A stretch of DNA of 64,000 nt from Desulfonatronum thiodismutans (lineage in GTDB: Bacteria > Desulfobacterota > Desulfovibrionia > Desulfovibrionales > Desulfonatronaceae). Numbering within the stretch: the first letter of the stretch is position 1; each line of letters opens with the position of its first letter. The stretch lies in assembly GCF_000717475.1 (NCBI RefSeq), contig NZ_JPIK01000012.1:181812-245811 (forward strand). The letters run 5' to 3'. This document shows positions 51,932 through 60,771 of this stretch, in pieces. Below the pieces are notes generated by a model. The model did no database searches. It was given only the letters and a program-made list of their open reading frames with translations, and was not told where the DNA came from. Made by a program: the position numbers and the translations under genes.

Positions 51932-53178
51932 GGCGTGTCGATCATCCAGTCGGGTTCATGGTACAGGGCCTCGGCCGCGGCCTGCTCCTGGCGGACCCGG
52001 CGCGGGCCGATCCGCAGCCGGTGGGAGCGCAGCAGCTCACGGCGGGCTAAGCGAGTTCCCTGGTCCGGCAGTTTTCCGGCCACGGGGTGAAATTCCAGGC
52101 CGAAGTCGTCCAGTCCGGTGCGCAGCAGGCAGAGAGATTCCGGCGGATCGGTGTGGTTGGTCCGCTCCTGTCCAGCCGGCCGGGCCAGTCGGGCCAGGAC
52201 GGCTTTGTCCGCGAAGGCCTGGGCGCAGGCCGCGGAGCGGGGACAGGGCGCGGCTTCCAGGCAGGGGGCGCAGGGTTCCACGGACTGCCAGACCTGGTGG
52301 CCTTGGCCGTAGGGACCGGTCTCAAAGGCCCAGGCCGAGGAGAGGAAAAAGGCCGTGACCGGGGCGCCCAGGTGCGCTGCCAGGTGCATGGTCCCGGTGT
52401 CCGGGGTGAGCAGCAGATCCAGCCCTTGAACTACGTCGCGCAGGCCGGTCCAGCCGGTGCGACCGGTCAGATCCTTCAGCCTGCCCTGGATCGCGGCCGG
52501 GAGCAAGGGGCGCAGCGCCCTGGCCGCTTCGCGTTCCGCGGCCGTTCCCAGAAGATGGATCTTGCCTTCAATCCGGGCCGCCGCGGCCTGGATCACCCGG
52601 GCCAGAATGGGAATCGGCAGGGTCCGCCGGGCATGGCGTCCGGCCAGAACCACGCCCAACCCTCCGCCCTTGGGCGTGGCCGGGGGATTGACCAGGGCCG
52701 GGTCCAGGGCCACGCCCTGGGTCTGTCCGAGGAAAAAGCCCCAGTAGTCCATCAGGTTCAGAGGATTGGCCGACCGGTGGGCACTGAGCCGAAAGACCGT
52801 TTCCGGCCACGACCCCCGAAGTGCTTGTCCCTGATTCCACTGGTAGCCAACGACCTGCTCCGGTGCGAACAATCCGGCCAGGACGTGGTTGAACCCGGAA
52901 TGGTTCAGGTTGTAGACCCGGGCGACGTCCGCGGCCTTCCAGGCGGAGAAGATTTCGGCGCAAGCGCGAATCAGAGTCGCGGGGTCCGAACGCGGATCAT
53001 GGACCGGCAGGCCGTGGACCACCACGTCCGGATAGATCATCTCGGACAGCTCGACCAGCCCGGCGTCCACGGTCAGGTGGACCAGGTTGTCGGGATCGGC
53101 CAGCAGACCGCGAATCAGCCGCTTGGTCTGGATGACATCCCCGAAGCGGGCCAGTTGGATGACCAGATGCGCGTTCAT
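51928..53178 (-). CDS. glycosyltransferase family 9 (heptosyltransferase-like)
   Basis: A 416-residue GT9 protein with N-terminal HLVIQLARFGDVIQTKRL and the C-terminal LLLTPDTGTMHLAAHLGAPVTAFF, the classic ADP-heptose donor site. A Cys-rich patch (CAPCLEAAPCPRSAAC) follows at about residue 305. It likely adds heptose to the lipopolysaccharide core. hldD, which makes ADP-heptose, lies 5 kb upstream on the same strand. Confidence 0.82.
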   Translation of the reverse strand: MNAHLVIQLARFGDVIQTKRLIRGLLADPDNLVHLTVDAGLVELSEMIYPDVVVHGLPVHDPRSDPATLIRACAEIFSAWKAADVARVYNLNHSGFNHVLAGLFAPEQVVGYQWNQGQALRGSWPETVFRLSAHRSANPLNLMDYWGFFLGQTQGVALDPALVNPPATPKGGGLGVVLAGRHARRTLPIPILARVIQAAAARIEGKIHLLGTAAEREAARALRPLLPAAIQGRLKDLTGRTGWTGLRDVVQGLDLLLTPDTGTMHLAAHLGAPVTAFFLSSAWAFETGPYGQGHQVWQSVEPCAPCLEAAPCPRSAACAQAFADKAVLARLARPAGQERTNHTDPPESLCLLRTGLDDFGLEFHPVAGKLPDQGTRLARRELLRSHRLRIGPRRVRQEQAAAEALYHEPDWMIDTP

Positions 53179-53247
53179 GGCGGTTGTCCGAGGGAGCCGG
53201 GGGTGAGGCGGACGGGGGTCGCAGGTCGTTCGTCCTTAACGAAACCG

Positions 53248-53922
53248 CTATTCCTCTCTCACGGCCCGCATGAAGGTTTCCAGGCGGGCGGCGTAGGGCG
53301 GGAAGCCGAAGAAGGCTGAGCCGGAGACGAAGACGTTGGCGCCCAAATCGGCCAGCTCGCGGATGTTCTCCGGGCTCACGCCGCCGTCCACCTGGATGAA
53401 GGTCTCAGCCCCGACCTCCTGGATCATGGCCCGAAGCCGCTGGATTTTTTGCCTGGTGAAAGGGATGAACTTCTGGCCGCCGAAGCCGGGGTTCACGGTC
53501 ATGATCAGGACCATGTCCAGTTGGGGCAGGAGGTATTCCACCATGTCCAGCGGGGTGTGCGGGTTCAGGGCCACGCCGGCCTTGGCGCCCAGGCGCGTGA
53601 TCTCGGAGACGGTCCGCTCCAGATGAACGCAGGCCTCGGCGTGGACGCAGAGCAGGTTTGCCCCCGCGTCCACGAATTCGGCCAGATAGCGGTCCGGCTG
53701 TTCGATCATCAGGTGGACGTCGAAGAACAACCCGCAGCTTTTGCGACAGGCCTTGATCACCGGCGGGCCGAAGGTGATGTTGGGCACGAAGGCCCCGTCC
53801 ATGACGTCCCAGTGCACCCATTGCAGCCCGGCCTGCTCCAGGGCCGCGAGTTCCTCGCCGATGCGGCTGAAGTCCGACGAGAGCAGGGACGGGGTGAGGA
53901 TGATGGGGGGAGTTTTCGGCAT
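53248..53922 (-). CDS. rpe: ribulose-phosphate 3-epimerase
   Basis: A 224-residue TIM-barrel enzyme interconverting ribulose- and xylulose-5-phosphate. Landmark blocks are TPSLLSSDFSRIGEEL, WVHWDVMDGAFVPNITFGP, DVHLMIEQPDRY, MTVNPGFGGQKFI and QVDGGVSPEN, with all metal ligands. AGGAG precedes the start. It lies 10 bp after the glpX stop, in one operon; both serve sugar-phosphate metabolism. Confidence 0.96.
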   Translation of the reverse strand: MPKTPPIILTPSLLSSDFSRIGEELAALEQAGLQWVHWDVMDGAFVPNITFGPPVIKACRKSCGLFFDVHLMIEQPDRYLAEFVDAGANLLCVHAEACVHLERTVSEITRLGAKAGVALNPHTPLDMVEYLLPQLDMVLIMTVNPGFGGQKFIPFTRQKIQRLRAMIQEVGAETFIQVDGGVSPENIRELADLGANVFVSGSAFFGFPPYAARLETFMRAVREE

Positions 53923-53932
53923 TATCGTTCTC

Positions 53933-54937
53933 CTAGCTCGGCTCGGTTTTGTGGTATTCGATGGAGCTGATGCGCATCAGTTTGGAGAAGGAGTGCTGGG
54001 CCTCGATCCGGCGGAAGGTTCCTGTCCTGCCGCGCATGACCATGGAGTGGGTCACCGCGCCCTTGCCGGTGAACTCGACGCCTTTCAGAAACGTCCCCCC
54101 GGAGATGCCGGTGGCCGCGAAAAAGACGTCGTCGCTGCGGACCAGGTCGTCCACGGTCAGGACGCGGCTGAGGCTGTACCCCGCCTCCTCAAGGGCCCGG
54201 CGCTCGTCCTCGGACTGTGGGTCCAGCATACACTGCATCTCCCCGCCCATGATCCGGATGGCCACCGCGGCCAGCACGCCCTCCGGGGTCCCGCCGGTGC
54301 CGATCATCATGTCCACCTCGCCGCCCGGGGTCGTGGCCATCAGGGCTCCGGCCACGTCGCCGTCCGTATGCAGCTGGATGCGGGCTCCGGCTTCTCGGAT
54401 TTCCTTGACCAACTCCACGTGCCGGGGCTTGTCCAGGATAAAGACCGACAGGTCGTCCACGGCCTTGCCCAGGGCCTTGGCCACCCGGCGCAGGTTTTCG
54501 GCCACCGGGGCCTTGATGTCCACATGGTATTTGGCCTCGTGGGGCACGGCCATCTTCTTCATGTAGAAAGCCGGGCCGGGATCATAGAGCGTCCCTCGCG
54601 GCGCCAGGGCGACCACGGCGATGGCGTTGGGTCGGCCATAGGCCAGCAGGCGCGTTCCTTCCACCGGGTCCACGGCCACGTCCACCTCAGGCCCGCGGCC
54701 CGTGCCGAGCTTCTCCCCGTTGTAGAGCATCGGGGCTTCATCCTTTTCGCCCTCGCCGATGACCACCACGCCGTCGATATCGATGGCGCTGAAGCTCAGG
54801 CGCATGGCCTCCACCGCGGCATAATCGCCGCGTTCCTTGTCGCCCTTGCCCAGCCAGCGAGAGGAAGCCAGAGCCGCGGCCTCGGTCACCCGGGCCAGAT
54901 CCAGGGCCAGATTGCGTTGCGGGGTTTCCTGGGACAT
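53933..54937 (-). CDS. glpX: fructose-1,6-bisphosphatase class II
   Basis: A 334-residue class II FBPase of gluconeogenesis. Evidence: IDGVVVIGEGEKDEAPML, VDPVEGTRLLAYG, DGDVAGALM and GTGGTPEGVLAA. The metal-binding acidic residues are intact. It is upstream of rpe. Between it and the hypothetical gene upstream is a hexamer-periodic inverted repeat that may act as a boundary. Confidence 0.95.
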   Translation of the reverse strand: MSQETPQRNLALDLARVTEAAALASSRWLGKGDKERGDYAAVEAMRLSFSAIDIDGVVVIGEGEKDEAPMLYNGEKLGTGRGPEVDVAVDPVEGTRLLAYGRPNAIAVVALAPRGTLYDPGPAFYMKKMAVPHEAKYHVDIKAPVAENLRRVAKALGKAVDDLSVFILDKPRHVELVKEIREAGARIQLHTDGDVAGALMATTPGGEVDMMIGTGGTPEGVLAAVAIRIMGGEMQCMLDPQSEDERRALEEAGYSLSRVLTVDDLVRSDDVFFAATGISGGTFLKGVEFTGKGAVTHSMVMRGRTGTFRRIEAQHSFSKLMRISSIEYHKTEPS

Positions 54938-54977
54938 GTCTATCCTCCATCATGCATAATTTGCTTGAGAAAATGCA

Positions 54978-55078
54978 GTTGTCGGTGTCGGCGTCGGTAT
55001 CGCTATCGGGATCGATAATGTTTGTGTGCCAATAACCTGAATTCGATCCCGATTCCGATAGCGATTCCGACACCGAAA
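54978..55078. repeat. hexamer-periodic inverted repeat upstream of glpX
   Basis: The left arm (54978-55020) is built of TCGGTR/TCGCTA units; the right (55040-55078) contains CGATCCCGATTCCGATAGCG, giving a long imperfect stem around a ~20-nt loop. Confidence 0.75.
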
Positions 55079-55103
55079 GAGAATTGTTGACTTGGAAATG
55101 GTG

Positions 55104-56060
55104 TTATTCCAGCAATCCCGTCGCCTGCTCCACGGTTTGGACGTCGCCCAGGTTGCGGTGCATGATCTGGTGGATCGGGGCGTAGGCTCCCGCGGCTCGC
55201 TTGGCGAGTTCGATCAGCTCCAGTTCGTCCCGGATGGCCTCCGGGTCGAAGTGCTGTTCCGGGATGCCCAGCATCCGTCGTGTTTCGAAATTGTGCGCTT
55301 GCCGGACCCGTTCCATTTCCTCGGCCTGGTCCAGGTGGCGCAACAACGTTTCGCGCCGTTTGGCCAGGGCCGCGGGAACGTCCTCCCCGGAATGTTCGAG
55401 AAAGGACAGGGTCCAACGGACCATGTCCAGGGCGCGGCGCGGCGGCGTTTTCGGCAGCGGTTTGCTTTGGGCCGGCTCTGCGTCTGGCTCTTGATCCGGA
55501 CCGGGGAGGCAAGCGCGCAGCAAGGTCAGGATAAAGGTCTCCTGGCTCGGGGTCCAGAGCAGTCGGGACTGTTTGCAGGCCAGGCTTAGGGCTGTCGCGA
55601 GTTCTCGATTCGCGGGAACGGGAGCGGTGAGAAGATCACGAATCGATTCGGGCAGGCGCTTGTCCAGGCGCAGGCGGCTTGCCAACTGGCGGACTTCATT
55701 CTGGTCCAGGGTCAGCCACAACTCGGTCCGGTCCGGAAGGCGCAAGCGAAGGTCGGCCTGGCCCAGAAGCGCGGCCACGGTGCCCGTGTCCGGCATGACC
55801 GCCTTGCCGTCGCGCTGTTCCCGTTCCAACAACCAGCTTTCCACGGCCAGGGCCAGGGGTTGGTCCGGAAACAGGACCAGATCGCGCATGGACCAGGCCT
55901 CGGCGTCGTCCGGGTCGGTCAAGCGGGCGGCGAGTTCCTTCGCCTCAGCGCCTCCCAGAACCTGGGAAATGGTGGTCAGGGCCGCGCCATCCAGGTCCAT
56001 ACCTTTTTCCAGAAGAGAACGGATCTGGGCCGCGAGTTCGGTGTCCGGTCGTTCGTGCAT
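55104..56060 (-). CDS. hypothetical protein
   Basis: A 318-residue protein, mostly helical, cytoplasmic, with no motif I recognise. A proline/glutamate-rich linker (PDQEPDAEPAQSKPLPK) near residue 190 separates two helical parts, and the second contains RREtLLRHLDQAEEME-like heptads. It starts 9 bp after the acyl-CoA ligase stop, so the two are in one operon. Length and conserved-looking helices suggest a real gene. Confidence 0.65.
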   Translation of the reverse strand: MHERPDTELAAQIRSLLEKGMDLDGAALTTISQVLGGAEAKELAARLTDPDDAEAWSMRDLVLFPDQPLALAVESWLLEREQRDGKAVMPDTGTVAALLGQADLRLRLPDRTELWLTLDQNEVRQLASRLRLDKRLPESIRDLLTAPVPANRELATALSLACKQSRLLWTPSQETFILTLLRACLPGPDQEPDAEPAQSKPLPKTPPRRALDMVRWTLSFLEHSGEDVPAALAKRRETLLRHLDQAEEMERVRQAHNFETRRMLGIPEQHFDPEAIRDELELIELAKRAAGAYAPIHQIMHRNLGDVQTVEQATGLLE

Positions 56061-56069
56061 GGTGGTTCG

Positions 56070-57839
56070 TTAGAACGGCGGCGATGCGCTGGTGTAGAGA
56101 TAGCGCTTGATTTTGTGAGTCGGGGTTTTCTCAAAAGCCTCGGTCTGCTCGATCATCTTGCTGACCCGGGCAAAGGAGGCCAGTCCGGCGTTGGTGCGGG
56201 TCCGGATGGTTTCCAGCAGGTCGGTGACGTACTTGCGTGCTTCGAATTCGCTCATCTTCCGCCAGGAAACCTCTTCGTCCAGCCGGTCATAGTCCAGGAA
56301 GACCCGGGCCGCGACCTTGCCGTTCAGATCGAAGGCCAGGGATTCCAGGACGTAATCCTGTTCATTCAGGACGTTCTCGATCTCCTCCGGGTAGATGTTT
56401 TCACCACTGGGGCCGAGAATCAGGTTTTTCAAACGTCCGCGGATGAACAGATAGCCGTCCTTGTCCAGCGTGCCCAGGTCCCCGGTGCGCAGCCAGCCGT
56501 CCTCCGTGAAAACTTCGGCGGTCAACTCCGGCTCCTGGTAATACCCTTGCATGACATTGGGACCGCGGACCTGGATTTCTCCGACGACCTCGCCGTCGGC
56601 CTGCCCCCTGGACGGCGAATCGCTCTCCTGCTGCACGGCGATGCGGATTTCGACGCCGTTCAAAGCGCGACCCGAGGAACGCCGCCGGACGCTCGCCGCG
56701 CCGGTCCCGGCCACCAGGGGCGATGCCTCGGTCAGCCCGTAGCCCATGGCATAGGGAAAACCGGCTTCGCGTAAAAAGGTTTCCGCTTCCACGGACAGGG
56801 GCGCTCCCCCGATACAGTAGCCGCGTAGGCTGCCGCCAAATGACTGGTACATCTTTTTCCCGGCGAGCTTGTGCAGCAGGCTTCGGCTCAGGTTGAAGCG
56901 ATACAGGGTCCGGCCCACGGCGCTGCCGGTCAGTTTGGGCTGAATGCGGCGCTTGAAGATCTTCTCAATCACCAGCGGGACGCTGAGCATGAACGTGGGG
57001 CGGATCTTGGCCATGGCGTCCATCAGCATTTGCGGCGAGGGGACCCCGCCGAGGTACCGGACCTGGGTCCCGTGCATCATGGGCAGCAACAGCCCCAGGG
57101 TAAACTCCATGGTGTGGGCCAGGGGCAGAATTGAGAGCATCCGGTCCCGCGGCCCCAGGTCCACCAACTCACGGGTCATCCAGGCGTCGGAAACCACGTT
57201 GCGGTGGGTGAGCATCACCCCTTTGGCCCTTCCCGTGGTCCCGGAGGTGTAGACGATGGAGGCCAGGTCGTCCTCCTTGGGTGTCGCCGGAGTGCCGTGG
57301 CCGGTCACGTGCCGGGCCATGGATTGCAGGCGTTCCCTGTCCTTGAGGCTGGAGCGGATCACATCCTTGACCCGACCGGCCCAGGATTCCGGGGGCAAAA
57401 TCCGGAAGTCGTCCAGGATGATCACGGTCAGGTGCTGCTGGTTCAGGTCTTCCAGCTTCGCCAGGCAGCGTTCCGAGGCCATCAGCACCTTGGCCCCGCT
57501 GTGCCGCAGAATATGCAGGACCGAGGACGGGTGAAAGTCCGGGAGAATCGGGACCAGCACGGCTCCCAGTGAACTGGCGGCGAAATAGACCATGGGCCAT
57601 TCCGGTCGGTTCTCACTGAAAATGGCCACTCTGTCACCGTGGCCCACTCCCAAGTGGGTCAGGGTTTCGGCATGTTCCCTGACTTTGGTTCGGAACTCGG
57701 CATAAGTGACGGGGTCTCCCTCCACCAGGCCGAGGAGCGGGCGGTCGCCGAACAAGGCGACTCCGCGGTCCAGGGTTTCGGGTACCGTGCGGGGAGGGGT
57801 TTGGGGAGTGAAGCCGTCGTTTGTTTGCGTCGTGGTCAT
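56070..57839 (-). CDS. long-chain fatty acyl-CoA synthetase-like AMP ligase
   Basis: A 589-residue ANL ligase. The AMP motif is VYTSGTTGRAKG near residue 192; YGLTEASPL and WLRTGDLGTLDKDGY follow, then GRLKNLILGPSGENIYPEE in the C-terminal domain. It is the FadD15/long-chain type. It precedes the hypothetical gene above and may act in membrane lipid or fatty acid turnover. It is the second AMP ligase in the window, not closely related to the one at 22 kb. Confidence 0.88.
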   Translation of the reverse strand: MTTTQTNDGFTPQTPPRTVPETLDRGVALFGDRPLLGLVEGDPVTYAEFRTKVREHAETLTHLGVGHGDRVAIFSENRPEWPMVYFAASSLGAVLVPILPDFHPSSVLHILRHSGAKVLMASERCLAKLEDLNQQHLTVIILDDFRILPPESWAGRVKDVIRSSLKDRERLQSMARHVTGHGTPATPKEDDLASIVYTSGTTGRAKGVMLTHRNVVSDAWMTRELVDLGPRDRMLSILPLAHTMEFTLGLLLPMMHGTQVRYLGGVPSPQMLMDAMAKIRPTFMLSVPLVIEKIFKRRIQPKLTGSAVGRTLYRFNLSRSLLHKLAGKKMYQSFGGSLRGYCIGGAPLSVEAETFLREAGFPYAMGYGLTEASPLVAGTGAASVRRRSSGRALNGVEIRIAVQQESDSPSRGQADGEVVGEIQVRGPNVMQGYYQEPELTAEVFTEDGWLRTGDLGTLDKDGYLFIRGRLKNLILGPSGENIYPEEIENVLNEQDYVLESLAFDLNGKVAARVFLDYDRLDEEVSWRKMSEFEARKYVTDLLETIRTRTNAGLASFARVSKMIEQTEAFEKTPTHKIKRYLYTSASPPF

Positions 57840-57903
57840 GGCGGCCCTCGAAATAAGTTGAGATGATGAATTGAAATGGAGCGGCGGAGTCGGACCGCGG
57901 TGC

Positions 57904-58878
57904 TCAAGCCAGATACGGATCCTCGGCCATCAGGTAGGTGCGCACATAGTCGGCCACTCCGTCCTCCAGGGAGCTGAAGGCGGCGGGACAGCCCAGGGAG
58001 CGCAGCCGCTCCATCCCGGCCTTGGTGTAGTATTGATACTTTTCCCGGATGGCATCCGGCATGTCGATGTATTCGATGTCCACGGGCCGATCCATGGCCG
58101 CGAAGACCGCCCGGGCCAACTCGTTCCAGGACTTGGCCTCTCCGCGTCCAAGGTTGAAGATTCCGTTCACGGCTCGGTTTTCCAGCAGCCACCAGACTAC
58201 GTCGACGCAGTCCTTGATGTAGACGAAATCCCGGCGCTGCTCGCCGTCGGCGTAATCCGGGCGGTGTGATCTGAACAGACGCAGCCGTCCGGTCTCTCCG
58301 ATCTGGCGAAAGGCCTTGCAGACCACGCTCTTCATGTCGGCTTTGTGGTATTCGTTTGGTCCGAAAACATTGAAGAATTTCAGGCCGACCATCCGGTCGG
58401 CAACGTTGGTGCGCAGCGCCCAGAGATCAAAAAGCTGCTTGGAATAGCCGTACATGTTCAGGGGCTTGAGCCCTTCCATGGCCGTGGGGTCGTCGTCGAA
58501 GCCCTGGGAGCCGTCCCCGTAGGTCGCGGCGCTGCTGGCATAGATGAAGCGGATGTCGTGGCGCAGACAAAACCGGGCCAGGATTTGCGTGTACCGGTAA
58601 TTGTTCTCCATCAGGTATTCGGCGTCCGTCTCCGTGGTGGACGAGCAGGCGCCCATGTGCAGGATCGCCTTAACCTCCGGCCCGAGCTTGCCTTGTTCCA
58701 GGAGCTGGAGAAACGCGGCCTTGTGCAGATAGTCGGCGTACCGCAGGTTGACCAGGTTCTTCCATTTTTCGCCCCGGCCCAGATCGTCAACGATCAGCAC
58801 ATCCGCGACGCCTTGTTGATTCAGTTTCCAAACCAGGGCGCTGCCGATGAATCCCGCGCCTCCCGTCACCACGTACAT
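57904..58878 (-). CDS. hldD: ADP-L-glycero-D-manno-heptose 6-epimerase
   Basis: A 324-residue extended SDR producing ADP-L-glycero-D-manno-heptose for the lipopolysaccharide core. The Rossmann motif GGAGFIGSALVWKLNQ starts at residue 6, the dyad is MYGYSKQLFD, and FFNVFGPNEYHK and VNGIFNLGRGEAKSW are hallmark HldD. GAGGAGGAG precedes the start. It supplies the substrate for the heptosyltransferase-like gene at 52 kb. Confidence 0.94.
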   Translation of the reverse strand: MYVVTGGAGFIGSALVWKLNQQGVADVLIVDDLGRGEKWKNLVNLRYADYLHKAAFLQLLEQGKLGPEVKAILHMGACSSTTETDAEYLMENNYRYTQILARFCLRHDIRFIYASSAATYGDGSQGFDDDPTAMEGLKPLNMYGYSKQLFDLWALRTNVADRMVGLKFFNVFGPNEYHKADMKSVVCKAFRQIGETGRLRLFRSHRPDYADGEQRRDFVYIKDCVDVVWWLLENRAVNGIFNLGRGEAKSWNELARAVFAAMDRPVDIEYIDMPDAIREKYQYYTKAGMERLRSLGCPAAFSSLEDGVADYVRTYLMAEDPYLA

Positions 58879-59385
58879 GCTCTCCTCCTCAGTGCGCTGT
58901 CATAAAATTTTCCCGCGCTCCGGTCACGCGCTTTTGTCGGCTGTACCTCGGAGTCTTGTTCGCTGGCAAGCGTCGCGGGGATTTTGCGAGGAGAAAATGC
59001 TCTCATCGCCCACCCACCATGCTGCCCATTGTTTTGGGAGTCATCCAATGCCCCTCGAAACCAAAGCGAGACCCGGCATGTCGATGGCACATGCCAATAT
59101 TATGCTTGTCATAGGAGACGATTTCACAAAAAAACAGCCTTGCTGGAGTCGATTGAAGTGAGCATGCACCGTGGGTTTCTCATATGATTGAAATGAAGAA
59201 GCGGGAAGGAGAATTGGAAACGAAAAACTTCAGTTTGTGGAAAATACAATCTCCAAGGATGTTGTCGAGATGTTTTTATGGATGACGACAATGCAACATG
59301 AGCATCAATGCTTGACTTAAGCGGCTTTTTTGTTATGAGTGCATTTGTTCGTTCGTCATTCATATTTTTTGAAAGGAGATTCACA
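58879..59385. other. AT-rich intergenic region with a candidate promoter
   Basis: A 507-bp gap between hldD (-) and the MucR-like gene (+). TTGACT (59312-59317) and TATGAG (59334-59339) are spaced 16 bp and could be the promoter of the MucR-like gene. I see no other convincing feature; open frames here are short and lack ribosome sites. Confidence 0.4.
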
Positions 59386-59802
59386 ATGGATGAATTCATC
59401 AAGCAAGCGTTGGAGATCGTAAAGGCTCAGGCTGGAGTTCGGCCCATGACCGAAGAAGAAATGATGTCCATGGTCACCAAAATCGCGACCAGTCTGCGGG
59501 CCGTTGCGGAAGGTGGAGTCATCGGGGACACGGGAGCGGAAGCCGCCCCTGAGTTGAATATCGATCCGAAAAAGGCGATCAAGGAAAAGTCCGTCACCTG
59601 TCTGGAGTGCGGTAAGAACTTCAAGGTTCTGACGAAAAAGCATCTTGCTTCTCATGGCCTGACCACCGAGGAATATCGCGCAAAATACGGCTATAAGAAA
59701 GGCACCCCGTTGATCGCGAAAGCTCTCTCCAAGGCTCGGCGCAAAAAAATGCAGGAAATGCAGCTTTGGACCAAGAAAGGGATGAAGTCCGGCCAGGATT
59801 AA
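59386..59802 (+). CDS. MucR/Ros-family zinc-finger regulator
   Basis: A 138-residue MucR-type transcription factor. The zinc finger is Cys72, Cys75, His86 and His90 (TCLECGKNF, KKHLASH) followed by the family block GLTTEEYRAKYG. MucR proteins bind AT-rich DNA and silence genes in an H-NS-like way. The start MDEFIKQAL is chosen because AAGGAG is 9 bases upstream. It sits in an AT-rich stretch and ends with a strong terminator. Confidence 0.88.
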   Translation: MDEFIKQALEIVKAQAGVRPMTEEEMMSMVTKIATSLRAVAEGGVIGDTGAEAAPELNIDPKKAIKEKSVTCLECGKNFKVLTKKHLASHGLTTEEYRAKYGYKKGTPLIAKALSKARRKKMQEMQLWTKKGMKSGQD

Positions 59803-59833
59803 GTCCAATCTTGCGGAGCCAATGAATCGGTCG

Positions 59834-59866
59834 AAAAAAGCCCTCCTTGCCTGGAGGGCTTTTTTT
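59834..59866 (+). terminator. Rho-independent terminator after mucR-like gene
   Basis: GCCCTCC-TTGCCT-GGAGGGC followed by T7, with an A-run before it (bidirectional character). Confidence 0.88.
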
Positions 59867-60076
59867 ATGGCGATTTGAGGTGTTATATGGGAAGCGTCTA
59901 AGTCCGGCATGAACCACTGCATGGTCAAGCTTTTCGGTGTTGCGATCAAAGCCGGAAACATCTAAAAGGGCGACAAAAACGTCCTGGTTTTGGGCCTTCC
60001 GGAAAACATCCCCGGCAAAACGCTTTCGGGTGTGATCGGGCGAATTATCAGCCGACCGGCAATGGAGCGGAGTCGA

Positions 60077-60568
60077 ATGAGCACGTCAACGAATTCTCAC
60101 GAGCATACCGAGGCCGAACAAGCGGCCCTGCGTCTTCTTCAGGCCGACATCCCGGATACGGAGCGGCCTTACCTGGAAATCGCCGAGCGGACCGGCCTGA
60201 CCGAGGAGGCTGTATTGGACCTGCTTCGCCGTCTGAAGGATCGAGGCGTGGTACGTCGCTTCGGCGCGACCTTGCGTCATCAGCAGGCCGGATACGGGGC
60301 CAACGCCATGGTCGCCTGGTTCGTGGAGCAGGATCGGGATTTGGACGAGGTCGGCGCGATCATGGCCCAGCGTCAGGAAATCACCCACTGCTATCAGCGT
60401 GTGAACTGCTACGCGTGGCCCTACAACCTCTACACCATGGTCCACGCCCGCAGCCGCGAGGAGTGCCTGGGCGTGGTGGAGCAGTTGGCCCGGATCGCCC
60501 AGGTGCCCCAGTACGACATTCTTTTCAGCCGCAAGGAGCTGAAAAAGACGTCCATGGCCTATTTCTAG
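60077..60568 (+). CDS. siroheme decarboxylase subunit (AhbA/AhbB family, Lrp-like fold)
   Basis: A 163-residue protein with an Lrp/AsnC-like fold (N-terminal HTH-like IAERTGLTEEAVLDLLRRLK) that in sulfate reducers serves as siroheme decarboxylase in the alternative heme route. RRFGATLRHQQAGYGANAMVAW and WPYNLYTMVH are typical of the Ahb family. Which of AhbA or AhbB this is cannot be told here. The start MSTSTNSHEH follows a GGAG. It is upstream of hemL, cbiG and cobJ. Confidence 0.82.
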   Translation: MSTSTNSHEHTEAEQAALRLLQADIPDTERPYLEIAERTGLTEEAVLDLLRRLKDRGVVRRFGATLRHQQAGYGANAMVAWFVEQDRDLDEVGAIMAQRQEITHCYQRVNCYAWPYNLYTMVHARSREECLGVVEQLARIAQVPQYDILFSRKELKKTSMAYF

Positions 60569-60597
60569 TCGCAAAAAAATCCGGGCATACATGCTCT

Positions 60598-60680
60598 GGG
60601 TCGAAATCGAAATCGGTATCGAATTCGAAAAAGCAAGTTCATCAATGAATTGCGGCGATCTCGATTGCGATTTCGATTCT
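60598..60680. repeat. hexamer-periodic inverted repeat upstream of hemL
   Basis: The left arm (60601-60630) has TCGAAATCGAAATCGGTATC; the right (60655-60678) has TCGATTGCGATTTCGATT. It forms an imperfect stem around a ~25-nt loop. Confidence 0.7.
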
Positions 60681-60771
60681 GGTCCAACGCCAAGCAGTTG
60701 ACATCTTTTGAAAAAATGTAATTTCTTTTTTTCAGTTAATTACGAACCTATAGCGTATCGCGAGGAGAATC

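Noticed and set aside
59910..59970. A 18-codon open frame MNHCMVKLFG between the MucR-like and ahb genes
   Set aside because: Too short, no ribosome site and no secondary support.
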